Shown: piece after piece, positions 8,091-18,300 of the stretch
How the letters are laid out: the number at the start of each line of letters is the position of its first letter
How positions within the stretch are numbered: position 1 is the first letter of the stretch
NCBI RefSeq assembly: GCF_003058365.1
Contig: NZ_CP028858.1
Location: forward strand, 806,001 to 870,000
Reading direction: 5' to 3'
From: Halococcoides cellulosivorans
GTDB taxonomy: Archaea; Halobacteriota; Halobacteria; Halobacteriales; Haloarculaceae
DNA length: 64,000 nt
Translations under genes and position numbers: made by a program
The notes under the pieces: model-generated
The model's database searches: none
Told to the model about the DNA's origin: nothing
Seen by the model: only the letters and a program-made list of their open reading frames with translations

Positions 8091-9851
8091 ATGACCAATA
8101 GCGGGGACCCGCCCCAGGAAACCGACTCGGACGCCGTTCCATACACCGACGTCGAGTCCGCCGCCGAGGCCCACGCCGAACTGGACCGGGACCCCCGAAC
8201 GGCGACCGCACCGACGGACTCGCCCGACGCGGATCGCGTCCAGGAAGACGTCCTCGATGCGGTTCACGCACACTTCGAGCCACGGGCGGACTTCGAGGAC
8301 GCTATCGGCCCGCCCGACCCGTCGTTCGTCGACGCGGAGTGGTTCGATTTCGGCTATCTCGACGGACTCGAAGAGGTCGAACGCACCTGGGTCAACGAAC
8401 CGTACGCCTACGTGACGGTCCTGTTCGACGAATCGACCAACACGAATCGGTATCACGTCGTCGAACCGACCTTAGACGAGTTCGAGGAGTTCGTTCGCGA
8501 GGACCTCGTCCGCGCACTGCGGACCGAGTTGATGTACACCGAGATCGACGGCGATCTGGACCGGGAGACCGTCTTCGATGCGGAAGCCAAGCGGATCATG
8601 CACGAGCAGGCCGAAACGGTCTCGAACGGCTCCCTCCGGAAGATCCTCTACTATCTCCACCGCGATTTCGTGGGCTCTGGGAAGATCGACCCGATCATGC
8701 GCGACCGCGACGTCGAAGACATCTCCTGTGACGGGGCGGATCGACCGGTGTTCGTCTACCACAACGGGTTCCGCGACCTCGAAACGAACCTCTCGTTCGG
8801 GGATCAGCGACTCAACGCGTACGTCATGCGACTCGCCCAGCGTGCGGGCAAACAGCTCTCGGTGGCGGACCCGCTGGTCGATGCGGCGCTCCCGGACGGG
8901 TCACGGGCCCAACTCACGCTCGGTGGCGAGGTGACGACTCACGGGTCGAACTTTACCGTCCGGAAGTTCGCGGAGGTGCCGCTCACGCCGATCGATCTGA
9001 TCGAGTGGGGCACCTTCTCGCTCGAACAGATGGCGTTTCTCTGGCTCGCCGTCGAGAATCACGCTTCGCTGTTCTTCGCGGGCGGGACGGGGTCGGGGAA
9101 GACCACGAGTCTGAACGCCATCTCGCTGTTCGTCCCGCCCGAGAGCAAGGTCGTCACTATCGAGGACACCCCCGAGATTACCCTACCGCACGAGAACGCG
9201 ATCCAGAGTGTCACGCGCGAGCCGATCACCGCTGGCGGGAGTGGCGCGATCGGCATGTACGAGTTGCTCCAGACTGCGCTCCGGCAGCGCCCGGAGTACC
9301 TCGTCGTCGGTGAGATCCGCACCGAGAGTCAGGTCGCACACACCTTTTTCCAGGCGATCGCGACGGGCCACACCGCCTTCACGACCTTCCACGCCGACTC
9401 GATCCGGGGACTGTTGAGTCGCCTCCAGAACGAACCGCTCGATGTCCCCAAGCAGATGATCGGGAACCTCGATCTGATCTCGCTGCAAAAACAGGTCCAG
9501 ATCGACGGCAAGCGCGTCCGCCGGACCAGCCGTCTCGTCGAGGTCGTCTCCGAGGACGTGAGTGCCCGCGACGTGTTCCGGCGTGACGCCGCCACCGATA
9601 CGATCGAGCAGGTCAACGAGTCGGCCCTGCTCGCGAACATGGCCGACGAACTGGGCTGGCCGGAGGGCCGTATCGAGCGGGAACTGCAGCGTCGCGAGGA
9701 AGTCCTCGAATATCTGCTCGACGATGGTGTGACCGACTACGACGCCGTCGCACGGACGATCCAGGGGTTCATTCGCGACCCCAGACACGTCCTCGAACGG
9801 GTTCGAGCGGGGAGTTTCGACCCCGACGACCTGCCCGAGGAGGCCGAGTGA
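8091..9851 (+). CDS. Type IV pilus/secretion ATPase (PilB/TadA family)
   Basis: The motor ATPase of an archaeal type IV pilus-like machine, acting at the inner face of the membrane with the T2SSF protein encoded next. The 586-residue protein has an acidic N-terminal domain, Walker A GGTGSGKTT (about residues 330-338), a Walker B-type strand EYLVVGEIR (about 402-410) with the Asp-box/His-box region between, as in TadA/VirB11-like ATPases. The ATG at 8091 is preferred; an upstream in-frame start at 7980 would add a cysteine-rich, basic, non-haloarchaeal-looking tail. The next gene starts one base after the stop. Because there is a pilin-like third gene and no archaellin gene nearby, a pilus rather than an archaellum is likely. 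Confidence 0.9.
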   Translation: MTNSGDPPQETDSDAVPYTDVESAAEAHAELDRDPRTATAPTDSPDADRVQEDVLDAVHAHFEPRADFEDAIGPPDPSFVDAEWFDFGYLDGLEEVERTWVNEPYAYVTVLFDESTNTNRYHVVEPTLDEFEEFVREDLVRALRTELMYTEIDGDLDRETVFDAEAKRIMHEQAETVSNGSLRKILYYLHRDFVGSGKIDPIMRDRDVEDISCDGADRPVFVYHNGFRDLETNLSFGDQRLNAYVMRLAQRAGKQLSVADPLVDAALPDGSRAQLTLGGEVTTHGSNFTVRKFAEVPLTPIDLIEWGTFSLEQMAFLWLAVENHASLFFAGGTGSGKTTSLNAISLFVPPESKVVTIEDTPEITLPHENAIQSVTREPITAGGSGAIGMYELLQTALRQRPEYLVVGEIRTESQVAHTFFQAIATGHTAFTTFHADSIRGLLSRLQNEPLDVPKQMIGNLDLISLQKQVQIDGKRVRRTSRLVEVVSEDVSARDVFRRDAATDTIEQVNESALLANMADELGWPEGRIERELQRREEVLEYLLDDGVTDYDAVARTIQGFIRDPRHVLERVRAGSFDPDDLPEEAE

Positions 9852-9852
9852 C

Positions 9853-11907
9853 GTGCGCGAACACGAGGGGTCCGAGGAGACGGACTCCGAGTCTGGGATG
9901 GTGCCCGAAGCGGCGATCAGCCAGCCTTGGAGTGATGAGCGCGACGCCACCGCGACGGACGCCAGCGAGATCCGGGCGGCGTACGGCATCGTCCGCGCGC
10001 ACTTCAAGACCAACCCGGATCGATATCGACTCCACCAGCGCCTCCTCAAGCAGGCCCGGTACACGGAGACCTACGACGTCTATCACGCACGGTCGATCAG
10101 ACTCGCCGGTCTCGGGGCGGGTCTCGGCGCAGTCGTCGTCGGGGCCGTCGTCGCGGTACTCGTGGTGACGGGCCTGTTTCGGGGACTGCTCGAACCGGTG
10201 TTCGCACTCACCCAGCCGACGTTGGCCCTCTTTGCAGCCTCGCCGCCGTTCGTCACGGCGGTCGTCCTGTCGCTATTCGTCGGCGCGTCGGTTGGCCTGG
10301 CGGTCGTCGTCGCTCGGGCGATCCGCCCGAAACAACGACTCGAACGACGACGGCGGAACATCGATCACAATCTCCCCTACGCCATCATGTTCATGTACGC
10401 GCTGTCGCGCGGCGGGATGAACGTCGTCGAGGTGTCGCGACGCCTCGCGGACGCCGAGGACATGTACGGCGAGGTCGCCAACGAGTTCGAGGCGATCGCC
10501 CGCGAGATCGACCTGTTCGGGAACGGCCCGCTCCAGGCGCTCGAAAACGTCCAGGCGATCACGCCCAGCGAGAACCTGCGACGGTTTCTCGACGACCTTC
10601 ACGGCGTGCTGGAATCCGGTGGGGACCTCGACGACTTCCTCGAACGCGAGGCCGAGCGCCACACCGAGACTGCTCAGGCCGAACAGGCGGCGTTTCTCGA
10701 CACGCTCGGGACGATGAGCGAACTGTTCGTCGTCGCCTTTGTCGCGGCTCCACTGCTTCTCATCGTCGTCTTGATGGTCGTGAGCTTTCTCGGGGCCGAT
10801 ACCCTCGCGATCATCGGCGTGCTCATCTACGTCGCCTTCCCGCTCGGGATGGCTGGATTCTTGCTCGTCGTCGATCGCCAGTCACACGGTGACAGCGTCG
10901 TCACACCTCTCCGCGAGACGTGGGCACCGCCTGCGCCGAGCGATCGCGTCGCAGACGACGATCGATTCGAGACGTACGACCAGCAACCGTTCTGGAGTGG
11001 ACTCCGGGCGTTCGTCACCAGTCAGGTCGCGTCGATGCACCGTCGACCGCTCCGCACGCTCTGGCTGACGGTGCCCGTGGCCCTCGCGATGGGCACACTC
11101 GCGGTCGTATTCGGGCCCGCGATGCCGAGCCTCGATGCGTTCGTCGACACGCCAGTCGCGACGACGACGGGCCTCGTCGTCGTGCCAGTGGTGGTGGCGC
11201 TGGTGCCGCTGACAGTCCTGCACGAACGGAATCGACGGCGGTCGAAGCGCGTCGCCCAGCGACTGCCGGACGCGCTCGACGTGCTCGCGAACGCCAACGA
11301 GATGGGGATCGGCCTGGTCGATGGCTGTGGGCTGGTCGCCCAGTGGGGCGAGGGCCGCCTCGCGACGGAGTTCCAGCGCGTGCGCAACGACCTCGCGTGG
11401 AACCACGACATCGAGCGCGCACTGCTCGCGCTCGCGAATCGGATGGCGGTGCCCCAACTCACCCGGACGATGACGCTGATCGCCATCGGGAGTCGCTCCA
11501 GTGGTGACCTCTACAACCTGCTGGAGATCGCCGCGACCGACACCCGGTCCCGGGCGGACCTCGACCGCGAGCGCCGCCGGCAGGTCTCGGCGTACGTCGT
11601 CATCGTCGTGATCGGCTTTCTCGTCTACCTCGTCGTCATCCTGATGGTGAGCGTGAGCTATCTCGAACCGATCGGCGAACTCACCGCGGGCGTCGCCGGT
11701 GGGCCCGACGCCCCCGAGATGTTCTCGGGCGTCGGGGCTGCCCCGGTCGGGACCTACCGAATGTTGTTTTATCACTCGGCGCTCATCCAGGGCTTCGGCA
11801 GCGGCCTGATCGCGGGCAAACTCGCCAACGACGACGTCGTGAGTGGCCTGCCGTACGCGCTCGGACTGGTTGGCCTGACGGTCCTCGCCTTCGTGGTGGT
11901 GATCTGA
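9853..11907 (+). CDS. Type II secretion F-domain membrane protein (PilC/TadC-like)
   Basis: The integral membrane platform of the pilus machine. The 684-residue protein has two T2SSF (GspF) domains, each a helical cytoplasmic bundle followed by a pair of membrane segments; hydrophobic segments are near residues 82-115, 125-155, 295-320, 325-350 and in the second half near 400-455 and 575-600, with a last one at the C-terminus. The first 60 residues are acidic and soluble. The GTG start at 9853 lies one base after the ATPase stop; the following pilin-like gene starts two bases after this stop, so all three form an operon. Confidence 0.88.
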   Translation: MREHEGSEETDSESGMVPEAAISQPWSDERDATATDASEIRAAYGIVRAHFKTNPDRYRLHQRLLKQARYTETYDVYHARSIRLAGLGAGLGAVVVGAVVAVLVVTGLFRGLLEPVFALTQPTLALFAASPPFVTAVVLSLFVGASVGLAVVVARAIRPKQRLERRRRNIDHNLPYAIMFMYALSRGGMNVVEVSRRLADAEDMYGEVANEFEAIAREIDLFGNGPLQALENVQAITPSENLRRFLDDLHGVLESGGDLDDFLEREAERHTETAQAEQAAFLDTLGTMSELFVVAFVAAPLLLIVVLMVVSFLGADTLAIIGVLIYVAFPLGMAGFLLVVDRQSHGDSVVTPLRETWAPPAPSDRVADDDRFETYDQQPFWSGLRAFVTSQVASMHRRPLRTLWLTVPVALAMGTLAVVFGPAMPSLDAFVDTPVATTTGLVVVPVVVALVPLTVLHERNRRRSKRVAQRLPDALDVLANANEMGIGLVDGCGLVAQWGEGRLATEFQRVRNDLAWNHDIERALLALANRMAVPQLTRTMTLIAIGSRSSGDLYNLLEIAATDTRSRADLDRERRRQVSAYVVIVVIGFLVYLVVILMVSVSYLEPIGELTAGVAGGPDAPEMFSGVGAAPVGTYRMLFYHSALIQGFGSGLIAGKLANDDVVSGLPYALGLVGLTVLAFVVVI

Positions 11908-11909
11908 GC

Positions 11910-13421
11910 GTGCGGTCGAGAGTCCTGGGCGCTCGCACCGATCGCGCCGTCTCGCCGGTCGTCGGGGCGGTCCTGCTCTTTGCGCTCGCGATCGCGCTCC
12001 TCGCGATCGTTCAGACGGCCGTCGTCCCCTCGCTCAACGCCCAGGCCGAGTTTCAACACCACGAGCGCGTCCAGGTAGACGTCGTCGCGCTGGACGGCGC
12101 GACCGACCGGGTCGTCGCGAGCGGCATCGGTGAATCCGTGCCCGTCGAGGCGGGCTTGCGATATCCGCCCCGGATGTTCTTCGTGAACCCGCCGCCCGTG
12201 ACGGGGACGGTCCGGACGACCGAGCCGGAACCGCTCGCCATCGCGAACGCGTCGGCCGACGGCGCGGCGGGTGCGTACTGGAACGGGACGACCCGAACGT
12301 TCGACACGCGGTCGCTCGTCACCATGGCGGAGTATCACGAACACACTGCCGGGGCGACGGTGTACGACTCCTGGTCGGTGTCCAATCGCCTCACCAACGA
12401 CACTGTCGTGGTGAGCGGCGACAGTGTCGTCGACGGTCGACGGGTGACGCTGACCACGCTCGACGGCGATCTCTATCGGACCTCGACGACGACCGAGACA
12501 CTCGATCTCGTCCCGACGAGCGCGCCCGCCCGGACGGTGACGGTCCGGGCCACCGACGGGCCGATCACGCTGACGCTCCCAACGGAACTGACCGAGACCC
12601 AGTGGACGACCCTGATGGACGACGAGATCGACCGGACGGGCGATCGTACGAACGACCGGTACGTCAGCGAGGTTACCTGTGACCGATCGCCGCCCGATCC
12701 CTGCGGGCAGGTGACGATCACGCTCGAAGACGGAGCGCGGTACGAACTGCAACTCGGCGCGGTGGCCGTTGGCGGGAACGGAACCCACGCGACCCCGACC
12801 TACGCCGTCGATATCGCGGGTGACGAGACGAGCGTCTCCGAAAACGGCACGCGAAAACTCGTCGTCGAAACCCGCGATCAGTTCGACAACCCCGTCAGCG
12901 GCGTCGAGACGACCGCGACCCTCGACGGGCCCGGCCGACTCCGGACGCTGGAGTCCGCGACCGGCGCGGACGGCCGGGCCGCCCTCGTCTACGAGGCCCC
13001 CGAGAACGTCGCCGCCACGACCGACGTGTCGGCGACCGTGGGATTCGGCGAGCGGCCTCGCGAGCGGGTCACGTTCGATCTCCGCGTGCTCGATCTGGAC
13101 GGCTCCGGGCAACGCTCGCCCACGGCGACGATCACAGCCGTCGATGACCGCTCCGCCGGCAATCAGGACCGATACGACGTGACTGCCGACCTCGCGGACG
13201 CAGACGGTGACCTCGACCGGGCGGTGTTCGAACTGCGCACCCCCGACGGCACAGTCCTCGACGACGCGACCACTCAGATCGGTGGCTCCTCGGCGACTGT
13301 CTCCGAGACCCTGCGCGTGACCGCGGTGGATCGCCACGACGAGTATCGCATCGTCGTCCGAGCGGTCGACGCGGCGGGCCACACCGCGATCGACGACCGT
13401 CTCGTGGACGGCAGCGGCTGA
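11910..13421 (+). CDS. Pilin-like surface protein with Ig-like domain
   Basis: A 503-residue protein beginning with the archaeal type IV pilin signature RAVSPVVG (residues 12-19) and a hydrophobic helix (19-38), the class III signal processed by PibD-type prepilin peptidase. The long body is beta-rich and Thr-rich. Residues about 300-390 resemble a bacterial Ig-like (Big/invasin-type) domain around ETRDQFDNPVSGVETTATL, and about 395-503 form another beta domain (LADADGDLDRAVFELRTPDG). Most archaeal pilins are under 200 residues, so this is probably a minor, tip-located or adhesive subunit. GTG start two bases after the T2SSF gene. Confidence 0.8.
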   Translation: MRSRVLGARTDRAVSPVVGAVLLFALAIALLAIVQTAVVPSLNAQAEFQHHERVQVDVVALDGATDRVVASGIGESVPVEAGLRYPPRMFFVNPPPVTGTVRTTEPEPLAIANASADGAAGAYWNGTTRTFDTRSLVTMAEYHEHTAGATVYDSWSVSNRLTNDTVVVSGDSVVDGRRVTLTTLDGDLYRTSTTTETLDLVPTSAPARTVTVRATDGPITLTLPTELTETQWTTLMDDEIDRTGDRTNDRYVSEVTCDRSPPDPCGQVTITLEDGARYELQLGAVAVGGNGTHATPTYAVDIAGDETSVSENGTRKLVVETRDQFDNPVSGVETTATLDGPGRLRTLESATGADGRAALVYEAPENVAATTDVSATVGFGERPRERVTFDLRVLDLDGSGQRSPTATITAVDDRSAGNQDRYDVTADLADADGDLDRAVFELRTPDGTVLDDATTQIGGSSATVSETLRVTAVDRHDEYRIVVRAVDAAGHTAIDDRLVDGSG

Positions 13422-13429
13422 TCGCGCTC

Positions 13430-14905
13430 TCACTCCATCGGCTTATCGCCGGCGTCGTCGACGAACTCGGGGCTCCCCTGGAGGATTCCGCGGAGATTCG
13501 TCAACGGGTCGCCCACCGTGATTCCGTGTTCGGTGATGTCGAACGCTCTGAGCGTCCGTTCGAAGCCGCTCATCCGCTTTTTCAATACGCCGATGGCCTT
13601 GCGCAACTCGCCGTGGACCTCGAGATACCGCAAAAAGACGATGTTGTCGGCGATATAGCTGAGGTTCCGCTCGGTCGCTTTGAATTCGCCGGTGATGTTC
13701 GTGACCTCTTCGACGAGGATGACGGTGACCCCCATGTTCTTGAGGTACCGACAGAGGGTGTGGAGCTCCTTCACGAGTTCGTCATTGTCGCCCCTCAAAG
13801 AGAGTCGGTAGCCGGCGGTCCCGTCGATCATGACGATCCGGGCATCGCGGTCCTCGACCTCCTCGCGAACCATGTTCGCGAACTCGTCAGAGGACATCGA
13901 CATCGCCTCGATCTCCTCGAACTGCAGCGTCCCCCGGTCGAACATCTCTGTGACGGGAATGTTTATGGCGTTACACCGACCCGTGAACGTCGCGAGAGAT
14001 TCCTCGAACTCGAAGATGACCGACCGCTCGCCCCGTCCGGCGGCCTCTTTCATGAACTGCGCACCCAGGGTCGTCTTCCCGACGCCCGTCGGCCCGCTGA
14101 TGATCGTGATCGTCCCGCGTTCGAGTCCACCGTTCAACACCTGATCGATGCCGGGCACGCCCGAGGGCAGCTGGTCGGGGTCGAACTCCCGGCGGTGCGC
14201 GCTCGGTTTCAACTTCGGGTAGACGACGAGACCCTCGTCGGTCATCCGGACTGCGTGTCGCCCACCGTCCATGTCCGAGCCACGGATCTTCGCGACTTCG
14301 ATCGTCCGTCCTGAACTGGTATGCTGGAGGTTGATCACGCCGTGACTGATGAACTGGAGGTCGTCGTCGGGCGTCATCGAACTGATCTGGGAGGTGAACA
14401 GGACGGTCGCATCCTGCTCTTTGAGCAACTGCATGAACCCCGTCACCTGCTTGCGAAACTCCTGGTCGTCACCGATCAGATAGCGTAACTGCGTGACGGG
14501 ATCGACCAGGACCCGGTCCGGGTCCACGTTCACGACGCGGTCGCGAATCTCTGCGGTGACGGAATCGTCCTCGACTTCGTCGGCCTCGAAGACGTCGTAC
14601 GACTGGTCCTCGCTGAACACCTCTGCGGTCGGCGACAGGTCGAGAAACTCGACCTCGCTGAGATCGAACCCCAGCGATTCGGCGTTGCGGGTGATATCGT
14701 CTTCGTCCTCTTCGAGATTGACGTACAGCGTCGACTCGCCGTTTTCGATCCCCTCGGTGAGAAAGTGCAGCCCCAGCGTCGTCTTGCCGGCCCCGGGTTC
14801 GCCACGGATCATGTACCCGCGACGGGGGACGAGGCCGCCGTGGAGGATGCGGTCGAGGCCGTCGATACCAGTCGAGACGCGGTCTGCGCTGGCGCTGTCG
14901 GTCAT
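13430..14905 (-). CDS. Two-domain KaiC-like RecA-superfamily ATPase
   Basis: A 491-residue protein with two RecA/KaiC modules. Walker A motifs are GEPGAGKTT (residues 35-43) and GPTGVGKTT (271-279); acidic pairs follow each first core strand (LEED near 65, FEFEES near 300), consistent with KaiC-type catalytic glutamates. Archaeal KaiC-like proteins act in signalling and in regulating surface structures; the precise partner is not visible. It is encoded convergently with the pilus operon, with only 8 bases between the stops. The upstream side has a CATAAC box about 60 bases from the ATG and an inverted repeat CACTGT/ACAGTG at 14961-14979. Confidence 0.85.
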   Translation of the reverse strand: MTDSASADRVSTGIDGLDRILHGGLVPRRGYMIRGEPGAGKTTLGLHFLTEGIENGESTLYVNLEEDEDDITRNAESLGFDLSEVEFLDLSPTAEVFSEDQSYDVFEADEVEDDSVTAEIRDRVVNVDPDRVLVDPVTQLRYLIGDDQEFRKQVTGFMQLLKEQDATVLFTSQISSMTPDDDLQFISHGVINLQHTSSGRTIEVAKIRGSDMDGGRHAVRMTDEGLVVYPKLKPSAHRREFDPDQLPSGVPGIDQVLNGGLERGTITIISGPTGVGKTTLGAQFMKEAAGRGERSVIFEFEESLATFTGRCNAINIPVTEMFDRGTLQFEEIEAMSMSSDEFANMVREEVEDRDARIVMIDGTAGYRLSLRGDNDELVKELHTLCRYLKNMGVTVILVEEVTNITGEFKATERNLSYIADNIVFLRYLEVHGELRKAIGVLKKRMSGFERTLRAFDITEHGITVGDPLTNLRGILQGSPEFVDDAGDKPME

Positions 14906-15345
14906 GGGTGGCGGCCGACCGGGTGTGCTGATCCGCGATCGATCGTGTGCTCCATTCCCACACTGTTATGCCGACAGTGACAAGAAGATTGGGGCGGGGT
15001 GGGGCGTCTCGGAACGATACCGATCGGACGGCGACCTGGACAGTGTCCCGTCCCACGGTTCGATCTGGACGGTGGTCCTGAGGCCCATCGGCGCCGATCC
15101 AGGTGCGTCATGTACACCACGTGCGATGGGTCTCTCCCCCGTGATTCGGTGTCGGTTCGTCCACCGACGTGGGAAGGCTCGATGGTATCCAATCGGGCGG
15201 TCGACACACCCGGCGAGTAGACTTATGCCATATTGGGTAGACTACGTGTCATGGCATTCATTCGTAACGATCGGTGTGTTTCGTCGCCTGGCCGCACTCG
15301 TGTCCATCCTCGTCAACCGATCGGCGCGCGGACTGGAGAGGGGCG
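14906..15345. other. Divergent intergenic region
   Basis: Lies between the KaiC-like gene (left) and the GLUG-repeat gene (right). It holds an inverted repeat CACTGT-7 nt-ACAGTG (14961-14966/14974-14979) that could be an operator and, on the plus strand, an ACTTATG box near 15219 as a possible promoter for the GLUG gene, which would leave a leader of roughly 100 bases. Open frames here are basic and lack haloarchaeal codon bias, so I call no gene. Confidence 0.4.
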
Positions 15346-18300
15346 ATGACACCGCGTTCGCACGTGCTGTCGGTGGTCCTGGTGGTCGCCGTGGTCGCTG
15401 GCGGACTGGCGGTCGTGCCAGCGGCCAGCGCGGCCCAGGTCGACGTCGCGGCGAGTGACCTGCCAGGGTCGGGGACGAGTAGCGATCCCTACCAGATTTC
15501 CAACGCCTCGGAACTCCAGGCCATAGAAGACGATATGGGGGCGCATTACGAACTCGTCTCGGATATCGACGCATCGGGAACGAGCGAGTGGAATAGTGGG
15601 GCCGGATTTGACCCGATCGGGAACTACTCCAATCCCTTCACTGGAACGTTCGACGGGAACGGTCACGAGATCAACAATCTAACGATTAGTCGCTCTGGGC
15701 AAGACCATGTTGCTCTGTTCGGAAGTATTGAAAATTCAATAGTGACAGGAGTAAAACTCGAAAACGCCGATGTTACGGGTGATTTTCGAGTCGGTGTCTT
15801 GATTGGATATACAAAGTCTGGTACCGTTTCGGAGGTCACGGCATCAGGGACAGTTCAGGGAAGTAGTTATGTCGGCGGAATCGCCGGATATCATAACGGT
15901 GGGGAGGTCATTGCCTCGAACTCGACTGCAACTGTGGTGGGCGGAGACTATTCAGGCGGCCTCGTCGGGATCAATTTTGGATTCGTCAATACCTCGTTCG
16001 CGACGGGGGCTGTCGATGGCTCACAAAACGTGGGTGGAGTCATCGGACGAAATCTCGGCACAGTGAATACGTCGTACGCGACTGGGAGCGTGACTGGCAC
16101 CTCGATGGTGGGTGGCTTGCTGGGCTCCGTCTACGGCGGCACGCAAACCAGATCCTACGCGACTGGCACTGTCTCAGGTGACTCTGACGTGGGCGGCCTC
16201 ATCGGGTATTTCGACAGCGGAACGACGTCGAACGCCTACTGGGACGTGAACACGACCAGCCAGTCGTCGTCGGCCGGCGGAACTGGCCTCACGACCGCCG
16301 AAATGACCGGGACCGGTGCCGATGCGAACCTGGCTGGATTCGACTTCACGACCACGTGGGACACGAATGCGGTGGACACAGCCAACGGGTACGTGCTCCC
16401 GTATCCCACACTGACGGCCAACACGCAGGATCCGGCACCGAGCCAGACCCTGTACGCAGGCGGTGCAGGCACTGGCAGTGACCCCTACGACATCGCGAAC
16501 TGGACCCATCTCGACAACGTGCGCCAGAACCTCGACGCGAACTACACCGTCGTCGCCGACCTCGACGAGACCACGTATGGCTACGATTCGGTGGCGAACG
16601 GATCCGCCAACGGCGGGCAGGGCTTCGCCCCGATCGGGAACGCCACCACGGGATTCAAGGGAACGTTCGACGGCAACGGCTTCACCATCGAAAATCTGAC
16701 AATCAATCGATCGAGCCAAAGCGACGTTGGCCTGATTGGGTACGCTGATACCGGTGGGACGATCACGAACACGAGTCTCGTCGCCGTCGACGTCACGGGG
16801 TCAGGGGACGTGGGGAGTCTCGTCGGACACGCCTCGAGCGCCACGGTGACTGCGAGCAACGCGACCGGGGCCGTCACCGGGACCGGGAGCCAGTACACCG
16901 GTGGTCTCGTCGGGTACGCACAGTACAGCACGGTGAACAGGTCCTACACGGCTGTGAACGTCACTGGCCAGAACAACGTGGGTGGTCTCGTCGGCACCAC
17001 TGCCGACGAGTATACAGTGATCGAACAGTCCTACGCGACCGGGACTGTGTCCGGCGACACCTGGGTGGGTGGCCTCGTCGGCGTCAATCGCGGCCCGACG
17101 AACGAATCGTACGCGATTGGCACCGTGACTGGTTCCAGTGACGTGGGCGGCATCGCCGGTCTGAATTACGGCACGATGAACGAGACCTACTGGGATGTCA
17201 GAGCGACGGGACAGACCACCTCGGCGGGCAACGCGACCGGACTCAGTTCGAGGGCGATGACTGGCCCACGCGCCTCGACGACCATGGCGGGCCTGAACTT
17301 CACGGCGACGTGGCAGACCGCCCCAGATAGCGCAACCAACGGCTACGTCGTTTCCTACCCGACGCTGCAGACCAACACACAGTCGCCGGCCCCATCCACG
17401 ACGCTGTACGCCGCCGGGGACGGTACCGAGAGCGATCCGTACGACATCGCGAACTGGCATCACCTCAATAATACGCGCGAGAATCTCGCCGGCAACTTCA
17501 CGCTCGTCGCCAACCTGACTGAGACGACCGACGGCTACGACTCGGTGGCGAACACCTCGGCCAACGGCGGTGCCGGATTCGCCCCGATCGGATACTACAT
17601 CGACTCGGTGGACAACGATCCGTTCGCTGGGTCCTTCGAGGGCACCGGCTACGCGATTTCGAACCTGACGATCGATCGACCGACAGAGAGTCAGGTCGGT
17701 CTGTTCGGCGCTACAGGCACCAGCGCCACGATCACGAACGTCACTCTCGACGCGGTCAACGTCACTGGGGACCAGCAGGTCGGTGGCCTCCTCGGAGACA
17801 ATGACGGCACGATCGACGATTCGGACGTTCGTGGCACCGTCACTGGCGTATTCAAAGTCGGTGTCCTCGCCGGCGAGAACGCCGGTACGGTCCGCGACTC
17901 GTACGCGACCGGCGATGTCAGTTCGAGTAATCGAATTGTCGGTGGGCTCGTCGGGTACAACACCGGACCGGTGACGACCTCCTATGCGACGGCGAACGTC
18001 ACGGGCACCTACGCGGACGACGCCGGTGGCCTCGTCGGACAGAACGACGGCCCGGTGAACGAGTCATACGCTGTCGGGAACGTTTCCACTGGCGGCAGTA
18101 ACGTCGGGGGCCTCGTCGGGAGCAACTACGCCACGGTGACTGACGCCTACTGGGACGTGAACACGACCGGCCAGACCACCTCGGCTGGCGGGACGGGGCT
18201 CACGACGCGCCAGCTTACGGCGAACACCAGCCTCGCCGGCTTCGAGTTTACGAACACCTGGAGCGTCGTGAACACCTCCGCCCAAGTTTCCTATCCGTAC

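Noticed and set aside
14999-15220. 73-codon frame in the divergent gap before the GLUG gene
   Set aside because: Arg/Pro/Ser-rich, no acidic bias and no promoter box or conserved motif; it covers probable promoter DNA.
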